Source: Aphelocoma coerulescens (lineage: Eukaryota > Chordata > Aves > Passeriformes > Corvidae). Taken from it: a stretch of DNA of 64,000 bases. Location: assembly GCF_041296385.1 (NCBI RefSeq), contig NC_091017.1, forward strand, positions 12,642,001 to 12,706,000, in the 5' to 3' direction. Of the stretch, positions 21,795-33,678 are shown one piece after another. Positions within the stretch are counted from its first letter, which is position 1; every line of letters begins with the position of its first letter. The position numbers and the translations under genes were made by a program. The notes under the pieces were generated by a model, which ran no database searches, was not told the DNA's origin, and was given only the letters and a program-made list of their open reading frames with translations.

Positions 21795-23776
21795 AGGGGA
21801 CTTAGGCGGCAGCAGCACGGGTAACTGCCGTGGAACTTGTTCCTTTCCCAAGGAGTGAATTCAGCAGGCAGGAGACTCGGCAGCCACGCTTGTCTTGCAG
21901 CCCCGTTACGACGGGCCCCAGAGCCCCGCGCCCCGCGGCTTGGTTCTTCGCCTTTTCGAACACGCCGTACCTTCGTTCTCCCGGAGGCGGACGGTCGTCT
22001 GCTTCTGGCCCGGAACACTGTGCCCGGCAGCGAAGCGCTTTCTGCGGCAAGCTGCAAAGCGCCCGTCAGATGGCGATGCTGTCTGCCCGCTCCTTCTCGG
22101 CTCGAGTGTACCCCGGCGCACGCTGCCGTCTCGCAAGGAGCAAAGAGCTTCGGTAGACGTCTCGCACACAGGAGAAAGGTGCCAGGACGACACCACGTTC
22201 TTCCTCACCCCTTCTCGTGGCCCAGATTGTGGTGCTGCCTTCAAAGCCGTGCGCATTGAAAGACTCCTCCAGCAAGTGCTTCTCCCCTGGCACACTTCGC
22301 TCAGCGAGAGCTGCGTGGGCAGCGTGGACTCAGCGAAACCGAAAGGGTGTTCTTGTAGCTCGAGCTTGTTGGAGAGGATGAAAGTTTGGTGAGAAGGTTT
22401 CCCAGCTATGCAGGCTTGGCACAAAGATCTCGGAATGTAGAAACGTAGCATGAGGTAGAAATGGGAGCAAGTTTTGACAGAGAGTAACAGGTGTTTTGCT
22501 GAAACACTGATCACTGAGTAACCGAGAAGGCAAAGGTTGGAGATTGAGTTGGAAGGAGATTTTTTTCTCACGATTAGGACAACGGTATGTGAGTAGAAAC
22601 AAGCACCCGTTTTTCACCAAGTAAACAAGTCTCGAGAAGGGCATAAGGAAATAGAAAAACATGTTTTGACCAAAAAGAGGGCTATCGCAGGCAAACAAGA
22701 AATGTCGATGTAGCAAGAAGAAGAAGGATGGGGGGGGTGTCTGAGAATTCTCCGTGGTAAGCTTCAATTGGAACTTGCTTACTCTTGCGACTGGAGAAGA
22801 ATGCCTATAATACGGCAGTGCTAGTAGTCATGATAGGCTACAGGCAAATGTAAAGGTATTGGTGTATGGTGCCTATTGCTTGTCGTGTTTTAAGACACTC
22901 AGCAAAGAAAACTATCTAACGCTTTGTAAGTTGAACAGAAAGCGGCTCCAGGCATGCCTGCCAGCTGTAGCTGACAGCTGTAGGGCTGGCTCTGGATACC
23001 CACTCCCTGAAATGCTGTGACTTCGCCTATGCAAGAAACAGCTTTCAAGAGAGCCGCCTGAAGTCCAGAGAGCCCTTCGTGAGCCGTTTTCCTATGGCGC
23101 TGTGGAAAGAAACGGTGCACGCTACACCGTGGGTGCGTGCAGCCTGCTCGAGCAAAAGCGGCAAAGTTCAGTGCCCTCGCTGGGCTTCCCTTTCGTGCAG
23201 ACAACGTGAGGCGAAGAAGGAAGCCGCAGAGCAGCGGGCTTGCGTGTGCAGTGCACCGAGTTGCACAAGTCCAGCGAGGGCTCGTTCACGAGCCGAGCCG
23301 GCTGAGGGCGTCCTCGCTTCTGCCAAAGGGAACGCGGAGCCGTAGCGCTTCACCCCCCAGCGTGGAGATAGGCACTTCCCTAGTGGTTCAGCCTTGCAGA
23401 GTCCCTGCAGCTAGAGCTCACCCAGGAGCAGGCGTCAAAGCAGAAGGCCTTCCTAAAGCACCCCTTCTCCAAGCAGCCTCCGGAAAGGGCACATCACACT
23501 GCGGCTCTGCGCCTTTCTTCTAAGACAGACGCCCGGCTATGCCTTCGCGCTCGCGAAAGCTCCTCCTTGGCAGCCTCCAGCAGCTGCTCTCATGGAGAAC
23601 GGCCGTAGAAGTCAAAGCCAGTGCTGGGCTGCACCTTCGCCTTCCCCAAGGAAGAAGCAACAGCAAACTCGGCGGTGCACTCTGTATTTCCCTCCTCCGC
23701 TGCGTCCTACATGCATTCGCGTTCTCCGAAACTCGGAGACTGAAGGGAAGGGCAATTGCTTCCCCAGAGAGCTGCA
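21795..23776. repeat. macrosatellite unit 12 (1982 bp)
   Basis: Counterpart of unit 7 in its first third and last third (cttgTtcctttc, ggccccAgagcc, cgcacAcaggag, gagccGtttt). Its core has gctgaAacac, no 3 bp deletion and cttgcTtactc. Confidence 0.97.
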
Positions 23777-25755
23777 AGGGGACTTAGGCGGCAGCAGCAC
23801 GGGTAACTGCCGTGGAACTTGCTCCTTTCCCAAGGAGTGAATTCAGCAGGCAGGAGACTAGGCAGCCACGCTTGTCTTGCAGCCCCGTTACGACGGGCCC
23901 CCGAGCCCCGCGCCCCGCGGCTTGGTTCTTCGCCTTTTCGAACACGCCGTACCTTCGTTCTCCCGGAGGCGGACGGTCGTCTGCTTCTGGCCCGGAACAC
24001 TGTGCCCGGCAGCGAAGCGCTTTCTGCGGCAAGCTGCAAAGCGCCCGTCAGATGGCGATGCTGTCTGCCCGCTCCTTCTCGGCTCGAGTGTACCCCGGCG
24101 CACGCTGCCGTCTCGCAAGGAGCAAAGAGCTTCGGTAGACGTCTCGCACCCAGGAGAAAGGTGCCAGGACGACACCACGTTCTTCCTCACCCCTTCTCGT
24201 GGCCCAGATTGTGGTGCTGCCTTCAAAGCCGTGCGCATTGAAAGACTCCTCCAGCAAGTGCTTCTCCCCTGGCACACTTCGCTCAGCGAGAGCTGCGTGG
24301 GCAGCGTGGACTCAGCGAAACCGAAAGGGTGTTCTTGTAGCTCGAGCTTGTTGGAGAGGATGAAAGTTTGGTGAGAAGGTTTCCCAGCTATGCAGGCTTG
24401 GCACAAAGATCTCGGAATGTAGAAACGTAGCATGAGGTAGAAATGGGAGCAAGTTTTGACAGAGAGTAACAGGTGTTTTGCTGACACACTGATCACTGAG
24501 TAACCGAGAAGGCAAAGGTTGGAGATTGAGTTGGAAGGAGATTTTTTTCTCACGATTAGGACAACGGTATGTGAGTAGAAACAAGCACCCGTTTTTCACC
24601 AAGTAAACAAGTCTCGAGAAGGGCATAAGGAAATAGAAAAACATGTTTTGACCAAAAAGAGGGCTATCGCAGGCAAACAAGAAATGTCGATGTAGCAAGA
24701 AGAAGAATGGGGGGGGTGTCTGAGAATTCTCCGTGGTAAGCTTCAATTGGAACTTGCCTACTCTTGCGACTGGAGAAGAATGCCTATAATACGGCAGTGC
24801 TAGTAGTCATGATAGGCTACAGGCAAATGTAAAGGTATTGGTGTATGGTGCCTATTGCTTGTCGTGTTTTAAGACACTCAGCAAAGAAAACTATCTAACG
24901 CTTTGTAAGTTGAACAGAAAGCGGCTCCAGGCATGCCTGCCAGCTGTAGCTGACAGCTGTAGGGCTGGCTCTGGATACCCACTCCCTGAAATGCTGTGAC
25001 TTCGCCTATGCAAGAAACAGCTTTCAAGAGAGCCGCCTGAAGTCCAGAGAGCCCTTCGTGAGCCTTTTTCCTATGGCGCTGTGGAAAGAAACGGTGCACG
25101 CTACACCGTGGGTGCGTGCAGCCTGCTCGAGCAAAAGCGGCAAAGTTCAGTGCCCTCGCTGGGCTTCCCTTTCGTGCAGACAACGTGAGGCGAAGAAGGA
25201 AGCCGCAGAGCAGCGGGCTTGCGTGTGCAGTGCACCGAGTTGCACAAGTCCAGCGAGGGCTCGTTCACGAGCCGAGCCGGCTGAGGGCGTCCTCGCTTCT
25301 GCCAAAGGGAACGCGGAGCCGTAGCGCTTCACCCCCCAGCGTGGAGATAGGCACTTCCCTAGTGGTTCAGCCTTGCAGAGTCCCTGCAGCTAGAGCTCAC
25401 CCAGGAGCAGGCGTCAAAGCAGAAGGCCTTCCTAAAGCACCCCTTCTCCAAGCAGCCTCCGGAAAGGGCACATCACACTGCGGCTCTGCGCCTTTCTTCT
25501 AAGACAGACGCCCGGCTATGCTTTCGCGCTCGCGAAAGCTCCTCCTTGGCAGCCTCCAGCAGCTGCTCTCATGGAGAACGGCCGTAGAAGTCAAAGCCAG
25601 TGCTGGGCTGCACCTTCGCCTTCCCCAAGGAAGAAGCAACAGCAAACTCGGAGGTGCACACTGTATTTCCCTCCTCCGCTGCGTCCTACATGCATTCGCG
25701 TTCTCCGAAACTCGGAGACTGAAGGGAAGGGCAATTGCTTCCCCAGAGAGCTGCA
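23777..25755. repeat. macrosatellite unit 13 (1979 bp)
   Basis: Mosaic unit. It has gactAggcag at the start, then gctgaCacac, the 3 bp deletion and cttgcCtactc in the core, then the unit 11 type end (gctatgCTttcg, ggAggtgcacActg). Confidence 0.97.
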
Positions 25756-27737
25756 AGGGGACTTAGGCGGCAGCAGCACGGGTAACTGCCGTGGAACTTG
25801 TTCCTTTCCCAAGGAGTGAATTCAGCAGGCAGGAGACTCGGCAGCCACGCTTGTCTTGCAGCCCCGTTACGACGGGCCCCAGAGCCCCGCGCCCCGCGGC
25901 TTGGTTCTTCGCCTTTTCGAACACGCCGTACCTTCGTTCTCCCGGAGGCGGACGGTCGTCTGCTTCTGGCCCGGAACACTGTGCCCGGCAGCGAAGCGCT
26001 TTCTGCGGCAAGCTGCAAAGCGCCCGTCAGATGGCGATGCTGTCTGCCCGCTCCTTCTCGGCTCGAGTGTACCCCGGCGCACGCTGCCGTCTCGCAAGGA
26101 GCAAAGAGCTTCGGTAGACGTCTCGCACACAGGAGAAAGGTGCCAGGACGACACCACGTTCTTCCTCACCCCTTCTCGTGGCCCAGATTGTGGTGCTGCC
26201 TTCAAAGCCGTGCGCATTGAAAGACTCCTCCAGCAAGTGCTTCTCCCCTGGCACACTTCGCTCAGCGAGAGCTGCGTGGGCAGCGTGGACTCAGCGAAAC
26301 CGAAAGGGTGTTCTTGTAGCTCGAGCTTGTTGGAGAGGATGAAAGTTTGGTGAGAAGGTTTCCCAGCTATGCAGGCTTGGCACAAAGATCTCGGAATGTA
26401 GAAACGTAGCATGAGGTAGAAATGGGAGCAAGTTTTGACAGAGAGTAACAGGTGTTTTGCTGAAACACTGATCACTGAGTAACCGAGAAGGCAAAGGTTG
26501 GAGATTGAGTTGGAAGGAGATTTTTTTCTCACGATTAGGACAACGGTATGTGAGTAGAAACAAGCACCCGTTTTTCACCAAGTAAACAAGTCTCGAGAAG
26601 GGCATAAGGAAATAGAAAAACATGTTTTGACCAAAAAGAGGGCTATCGCAGGCAAACAAGAAATGTCGATGTAGCAAGAAGAAGAAGGATGGGGGGGGTG
26701 TCTGAGAATTCTCCGTGGTAAGCTTCAATTGGAACTTGCTTACTCTTGCGACTGGAGAAGAATGCCTATAATACGGCAGTGCTAGTAGTCATGATAGGCT
26801 ACAGGCAAATGTAAAGGTATTGGTGTATGGTGCCTATTGCTTGTCGTGTTTTAAGACACTCAGCAAAGAAAACTATCTAACGCTTTGTAAGTTGAACAGA
26901 AAGCGGCTCCAGGCATGCCTGCCAGCTGTAGCTGACAGCTGTAGGGCTGGCTCTGGATACCCACTCCCTGAAATGCTGTGACTTCGCCTATGCAAGAAAC
27001 AGCTTTCAAGAGAGCCGCCTGAAGTCCAGAGAGCCCTTCGTGAGCCGTTTTCCTATGGCGCTGTGGAAAGAAACGGTGCACGCTACACCGTGGGTGCGTG
27101 CAGCCTGCTCGAGCAAAAGCGGCAAAGTTCAGTGCCCTCGCTGGGCTTCCCTTTCGTGCAGACAACGTGAGGCGAAGAAGGAAGCCGCAGAGCAGCGGGC
27201 TTGCGTGTGCAGTGCACCGAGTTGCACAAGTCCAGCGAGGGCTCGTTCACGAGCCGAGCCGGCTGAGGGCGTCCTCGCTTCTGCCAAAGGGAACGCGGAG
27301 CCGTAGCGCTTCACCCCCCAGCGTGGAGATAGGCACTTCCCTAGTGGTTCAGCCTTGCAGAGTCCCTGCAGCTAGAGCTCACCCAGGAGCAGGCGTCAAA
27401 GCAGAAGGCCTTCCTAAAGCACCCCTTCTCCAAGCAGCCTCCGGAAAGGGCACATCACACTGCGGCTCTGCGCCTTTCTTCTAAGACAGACGCCCGGCTA
27501 TGCCTTCGCGCTCGCGAAAGCTCCTCCTTGGCAGCCTCCAGCAGCTGCTCTCATGGAGAACGGCCGTAGAAGTCAAAGCCAGTGCTGGGCTGCACCTTCG
27601 CCTTCCCCAAGGAAGAAGCAACAGCAAACTCGGCGGTGCACTCTGTATTTCCCTCCTCCGCTGCGTCCTACATGCATTCGCGTTCTCCGAAACTCGGAGA
27701 CTGAAGGGAAGGGCAATTGCTTCCCCAGAGAGCTGCA
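25756..27737. repeat. macrosatellite unit 14 (1982 bp)
   Basis: Matches unit 12 at every marker I compared, 3961 bp downstream of it (cttgTtcctttc, ggccccAgagcc, cgcacAcaggag, gctgaAacac, gagccGtttt). Confidence 0.97.
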
Positions 27738-29716
27738 AGGGGACTTAGGCGGCAGCAGCACGGGTAACTGCCGTGGAACTTGCTCCTTTCCCAAGGAGTG
27801 AATTCAGCAGGCAGGAGACTAGGCAGCCACGCTTGTCTTGCAGCCCCGTTACGACGGGCCCCCGAGCCCCGCGCCCCGCGGCTTGGTTCTTCGCCTTTTC
27901 GAACACGCCGTACCTTCGTTCTCCCGGAGGCGGACGGTCGTCTGCTTCTGGCCCGGAACACTGTGCCCGGCAGCGAAGCGCTTTCTGCGGCAAGCTGCAA
28001 AGCGCCCGTCAGATGGCGATGCTGTCTGCCCGCTCCTTCTCGGCTCGAGTGTACCCCGGCGCACGCTGCCGTCTCGCAAGGAGCAAAGAGCTTCGGTAGA
28101 CGTCTCGCACCCAGGAGAAAGGTGCCAGGACGACACCACGTTCTTCCTCACCCCTTCTCGTGGCCCAGATTGTGGTGCTGCCTTCAAAGCCGTGCGCATT
28201 GAAAGACTCCTCCAGCAAGTGCTTCTCCCCTGGCACACTTCGCTCAGCGAGAGCTGCGTGGGCAGCGTGGACTCAGCGAAACCGAAAGGGTGTTCTTGTA
28301 GCTCGAGCTTGTTGGAGAGGATGAAAGTTTGGTGAGAAGGTTTCCCAGCTATGCAGGCTTGGCACAAAGATCTCGGAATGTAGAAACGTAGCATGAGGTA
28401 GAAATGGGAGCAAGTTTTGACAGAGAGTAACAGGTGTTTTGCTGACACACTGATCACTGAGTAACCGAGAAGGCAAAGGTTGGAGATTGAGTTGGAAGGA
28501 GATTTTTTTCTCACGATTAGGACAACGGTATGTGAGTAGAAACAAGCACCCGTTTTTCACCAAGTAAACAAGTCTCGAGAAGGGCATAAGGAAATAGAAA
28601 AACATGTTTTGACCAAAAAGAGGGCTATCGCAGGCAAACAAGAAATGTCGATGTAGCAAGAAGAAGAATGGGGGGGGTGTCTGAGAATTCTCCGTGGTAA
28701 GCTTCAATTGGAACTTGCCTACTCTTGCGACTGGAGAAGAATGCCTATAATACGGCAGTGCTAGTAGTCATGATAGGCTACAGGCAAATGTAAAGGTATT
28801 GGTGTATGGTGCCTATTGCTTGTCGTGTTTTAAGACACTCAGCAAAGAAAACTATCTAACGCTTTGTAAGTTGAACAGAAAGCGGCTCCAGGCATGCCTG
28901 CCAGCTGTAGCTGACAGCTGTAGGGCTGGCTCTGGATACCCACTCCCTGAAATGCTGTGACTTCGCCTATGCAAGAAACAGCTTTCAAGAGAGCCGCCTG
29001 AAGTCCAGAGAGCCCTTCGTGAGCCGTTTTCCTATGGCGCTGTGGAAAGAAACGGTGCACGCTACACCGTGGGTGCGTGCAGCCTGCTCGAGCAAAAGCG
29101 GCAAAGTTCAGTGCCCTCGCTGGGCTTCCCTTTCGTGCAGACAACGTGAGGCGAAGAAGGAAGCCGCAGAGCAGCGGGCTTGCGTGTGCAGTGCACCGAG
29201 TTGCACAAGTCCAGCGAGGGCTCGTTCACGAGCCGAGCCGGCTGAGGGCGTCCTCGCTTCTGCCAAAGGGAACGCGGAGCCGTAGCGCTTCACCCCCCAG
29301 CGTGGAGATAGGCACTTCCCTAGTGGTTCAGCCTTGCAGAGTCCCTGCAGCTAGAGCTCACCCAGGAGCAGGCGTCAAAGCAGAAGGCCTTCCTAAAGCA
29401 CCCCTTCTCCAAGCAGCCTCCGGAAAGGGCACATCACACTGCGGCTCTGCGCCTTTCTTCTAAGACAGACGCCCGGCTATGCCTTCGCGCTCGCGAAAGC
29501 TCCTCCTTGGCAGCCTCCAGCAGCTGCTCTCATGGAGAACGGCCGTAGAAGTCAAAGCCAGTGCTGGGCTGCACCTTCGCCTTCCCCAAGGAAGAAGCAA
29601 CAGCAAACTCGGCGGTGCACTCTGTATTTCCCTCCTCCGCTGCGTCCTACATGCATTCGCGTTCTCCGAAACTCGGAGACTGAAGGGAAGGGCAATTGCT
29701 TCCCCAGAGAGCTGCA
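27738..29716. repeat. macrosatellite unit 15 (1979 bp)
   Basis: Start and core as in unit 13 (gactAggcag, gctgaCacac, 3 bp deletion, cttgcCtactc), followed by gagccGtttt and the common unit end. Confidence 0.97.
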
Positions 29717-31695
29717 AGGGGACTTAGGCGGCAGCAGCACGGGTAACTGCCGTGGAACTTGCTCCTTTCCCAAGGAGTGAATTCAGCAGGCAGGAGACTA
29801 GGCAGCCACGCTTGTCTTGCAGCCCCGTTACGACGGGCCCCCGAGCCCCGCGCCCCGCGGCTTGGTTCTTTGCCTTTTCGAACACGCCGTACCTTCGTTC
29901 TCCCGGAGGCGGACGGTCGTCTGCTTCTGGCCCGGAACACTGTGCCCGGCAGCGAAGCGCTTTCTGCGGCAAGCTGCAAAGCGCCCGTCAGATGGCGATG
30001 CTGTCTGCCCGCTCCTTCTCGGCTCGAGTGTACCCCGGCGCACGCTGCCGTCTCGCAAGGAGCAAAGAGCTTCGGTAGACGTCTCGCACCCAGGAGAAAG
30101 GTGCCAGGACGACACCACGTTCTTCCTCACCCCTTCTCGTGGCCCAGATTGTGGTGCTGCCTTCAAAGCCGTGCGCATTGAAAGACTCCTCCAGCAAGTG
30201 CTTCTCCCCTGGCACACTTCGCTCAGCGAGAGCTGCGTGGGCAGCGTGGACTCAGCGAAACCGAAAGGGTGTTCTTGTAGCTCGAGCTTGTTGGAGAGGA
30301 TGAAAGTTTGGTGAGAAGGTTTCCCAGCTATGCAGGCTTGGCACAAAGATCTCGGAATGTAGAAACGTAGCATGAGGTAGAAATGGGAGCAAGTTTTGAC
30401 AGAGAGTAACAGGTGTTTTGCTGACACACTGATCACTGAGTAACCGAGAAGGCAAAGGTTGGAGATTGAGTTGGAAGGAGATTTTTTTCTCACGATTAGG
30501 ACAACGGTATGTGAGTAGAAACAAGCACCCGTTTTTCACCAAGTAAACAAGTCTCGAGAAGGGCATAAGGAAATAGAAAAACATGTTTTGACCAAAAAGA
30601 GGGCTATCGCAGGCAAACAAGAAATGTCGATGTAGCAAGAAGAAGAATGGGGGGGGTGTCTGAGAATTCTCCGTGGTAAGCTTCAATTGGAACTTGCCTA
30701 CTCTTGCGACTGGAGAAGAATGCCTATAATACGGCAGTGCTAGTAGTCATGATAGGCTACAGGCAAATGTAAAGGTATTGGTGTATGGTGCCTATTGCTT
30801 GTCGTGTTTTAAGACACTCAGCAAAGAAAACTATCTAACGCTTTGTAAGTTGAACAGAAAGCGGCTCCAGGCATGCCTGCCAGCTGTAGCTGACAGCTGT
30901 AGGGCTGGCTCTGGATACCCACTCCCTGAAATGCTGTGACTTCGCCTATGCAAGAAACAGCTTTCAAGAGAGCCGCCTGAAGTCCAGAGAGCCCTTCGTG
31001 AGCCGTTTTCCTATGGCGCTGTGGAAAGAAACGGTGCACGCTACACCGTGGGTGCGTGCAGCCTGCTCGAGCAAAAGCGGCAAAGTTCAGTGCCCTCGCT
31101 GGGCTTCCCTTTCGTGCAGACAACGTGAGGCAAAGAAGGAAGCCGCAGAGCAGCGGGCTTGCGTGTGCAGTGCACCGAGTTGCACAAGTCCAGCGAGGGC
31201 TCGTTCACGAGCCGAGCCGGCTGAGGGCGTCCTCGCTTCTGCCAAAGGGAACGCGGAGCCGTAGCGCTTCACCCCCCAGCGTGGAGATAGGCACTTCCCT
31301 AGTGGTTCAGCCTTGCAGAGTCCCTGCAGCTAGAGCTCACCCAGGAGCAGGCGTCAAAGCAGAAGGCCTTCCTAAAGCACCCCTTCTCCAAGCAGCCTCC
31401 GGAAAGGGCACATCACACTGCGGCTCTGCGCCTTTCTTCTAAGACAGACGCCCGGCTATGCTTTCGCGCTCGCGAAAGCTCCTCCTTGGCAGCCTCCAGC
31501 AGCTGCTCTCATGGAGAACGGCCGTAGAAGTCAAAGCCAGTGCTGGGCTGCACCTTCGCCTTCCCCAAGGAAGAAGCAACAGCAAACTCGGCGGTGCACT
31601 CTGTATTTCCCTCCTCCGCTGCGTCCTACATGCATTCGCGTTCTCCGAAACTCGGAGACTGAAGGGAAGGGCAATTGCTTCCCCAGAGAGCTGCA
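29717..31695. repeat. macrosatellite unit 16 (1979 bp)
   Basis: Like unit 15, plus ttcttTgcc at 29871 (CpG to TpG, shared only with unit 17), a private CpG to CpA change at 31132 and gctatgCTttcg near the end. Confidence 0.97.
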
Positions 31696-33678
31696 AGGGG
31701 ACTTAGGCGGCAGCAGCACGGGTAACTGCCGTGGAACTTGCTCCTTTCCCAAGGAGTGAATTCAGCAGGCAGGAGACTCGGCAGCCACGCTTGTCTTGCA
31801 GCCCCGTTACGACGGGCCCCCGAGCCCCGCGCCCCGCGGCTTGGTTCTTTGCCTTTTCGAACACGCCGTACCTTCATTCTCCCGGAGGCGGACGGTCGTC
31901 TGCTTCTGGCCCGGAACACTGTGCCCGGCAGCGAAGCGCTTTCTGCGGCAAGCTGCAAAGCGCCCGTCAGATGGCGATGCTGTCTGCCCGCTCCTTCTCG
32001 GCTCGAGTGTACCCCGGCGCACGCTGCCGTCTCGCAAGGAGCAAAGAGCTTCGGTAGACGTCTCGCACCCAGGAGAAAGGTGCCAGGACGACACCACGTT
32101 CTTCCTCACCCCTTCTCGTGGCCCAGATTGTGGTGCTGCCTTCAAAGCCGTGCGCATTGAAAGACTCCTCCAGCAAGTGCTTCTCCCCTGGCACACTTCG
32201 CTCAGCGAGAGCTGCGTGGGCAGCGTGGACTCAGCGAAACCGAAAGGGTGTTCTTGTAGCTCGAGCTTGTTGGAGAGGATGAAAGTTTGGTGAGAAGGTT
32301 TCCCAGCTATGCAGGCTTGGCACAAAGATCTCGGAATGTAGAAACGTAGCATGAGGTAGAAATGGGAGCAAGTTTTGACAGAGAGTAACAGGTGTTTTGC
32401 TGAAACACTGATCACTGAATAACCGAGAAGGCAAAGGTTGGAGATTGAGTTGGAAGGAGATTTTTTTCTCACGATTAGGACAACGGTATGTGAGTAGAAA
32501 CAAGCACCCGTTTTTCACCAAGTAAACAAGTCTCGAGAAGGGCATAAGGAAATAGAAAAACATGTTTTGACCAAAAAGAGGGCTATCGCAGGCAAACAAG
32601 AAATGTCGATGTAGCAAGAAGAAGAAGGATGGGGGGGGTGTCTGAGAATTCTCCGTGGTAAGCTTCAATTGGAACTTGCTTACTCTTGCGACTGGAGAAG
32701 AATGCCTATAATACGGCAGTGCTAGTAGTCATGATAGGCTACAGGCAAATGTAAAGGTATTGGTGTATGGTGCCTATTGCTTGTCGTGTTTTAAGACACT
32801 CAGCAAAGAAAACTATCTAACGCTTTGTAAGTTGAACAGAAAGCGGCTCCAGGCATGCCTGCCAGCTGTAGCTGACAGCTGTAGGGCTGGCTCTGGATAC
32901 CCACTCCCTGAAATGCTGTGACTTCGCCTATGCAAGAAACAGCTTTCAAGAGAGCCGCCTGAAGTCCAGAGAGCCCTTCGTGAGCCGTTTTCCTATGGCG
33001 CTGTGGAAAGAAACGGTGCACGCTACACCGTGGGTGCGTGCAGCCTGCTCGAGCAAAAGCGGCAAAGTTCAGTGCCCTCGCTGGGCTTCCCTTTCGTGCA
33101 GACAACGTGAGGCGAAGAAGGAAGCCGCAGAGCAGCGGGCTTGCGTGTGCAGTGCACCGAGTTGCACAAGTCCAGCGAGGGCTCGTTCACGAGCCCTCGC
33201 CGGCTGAGGGCGTCCTCGCTTCTGCCAAAGGGAACGCGGAGCCGTAGCGCTTCACCCCCCAGCGTGGAGATAGGCACTTCCCTAGTGGTTCAGCCTTGCA
33301 GAGTCCCTGCAGCTAGAGCTCACCCAGGAGCAGGCGTCAAAGCAGAAGGCCTTCCTAAAGCACCCCTTCTCCAAGCAGCCTCCGGAAAGGGCACATCACA
33401 CTGCGGCTCTGCGCCTTTCTTCTAAGACAGACGCCCGGCTATGCTTTCGCGCTCGCGAAAGCTCCTCCTTGGCAGCCTCCAGCAGCTGCTCTCATGGAGA
33501 ACGGCCGTAGAAGTCAAAGCCAGTGCTGGGCTGCACCTTCGCCTTCCCCAAGGAAGAAGCAACAGCAAACTCGGAGGTGCACACTGTATTTCCCTCCTCC
33601 GCTGCGTCCTACATGCATTCGCGTTCTCCGAAACTCGGAGACTGAAGGGAAGGGCAATTGCTTCCCCAGAGAGCTGCA
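31696..33678. repeat. macrosatellite unit 17 (1983 bp)
   Basis: Has gactCggcag, ttcttTgcc, a private CpG to CpA change at 31876 and actgAataacc (shared with units 20 and 23). It also carries a complex change at about 33195-33201, where gag is replaced by ctcg between two GC-rich words. This adds one base and breaks or shifts the local frames. Confidence 0.97.

Noticed and set aside
3966..23776. The 9.9 kb block repeat as a pure assembly duplication
   Set aside because: The two blocks differ at real sites (unit 6/11 near 10252, unit 4/9 at 6119 and gatAactg, unit 7/12 core), so they are not one sequence entered twice. Collapse or expansion elsewhere cannot be excluded.
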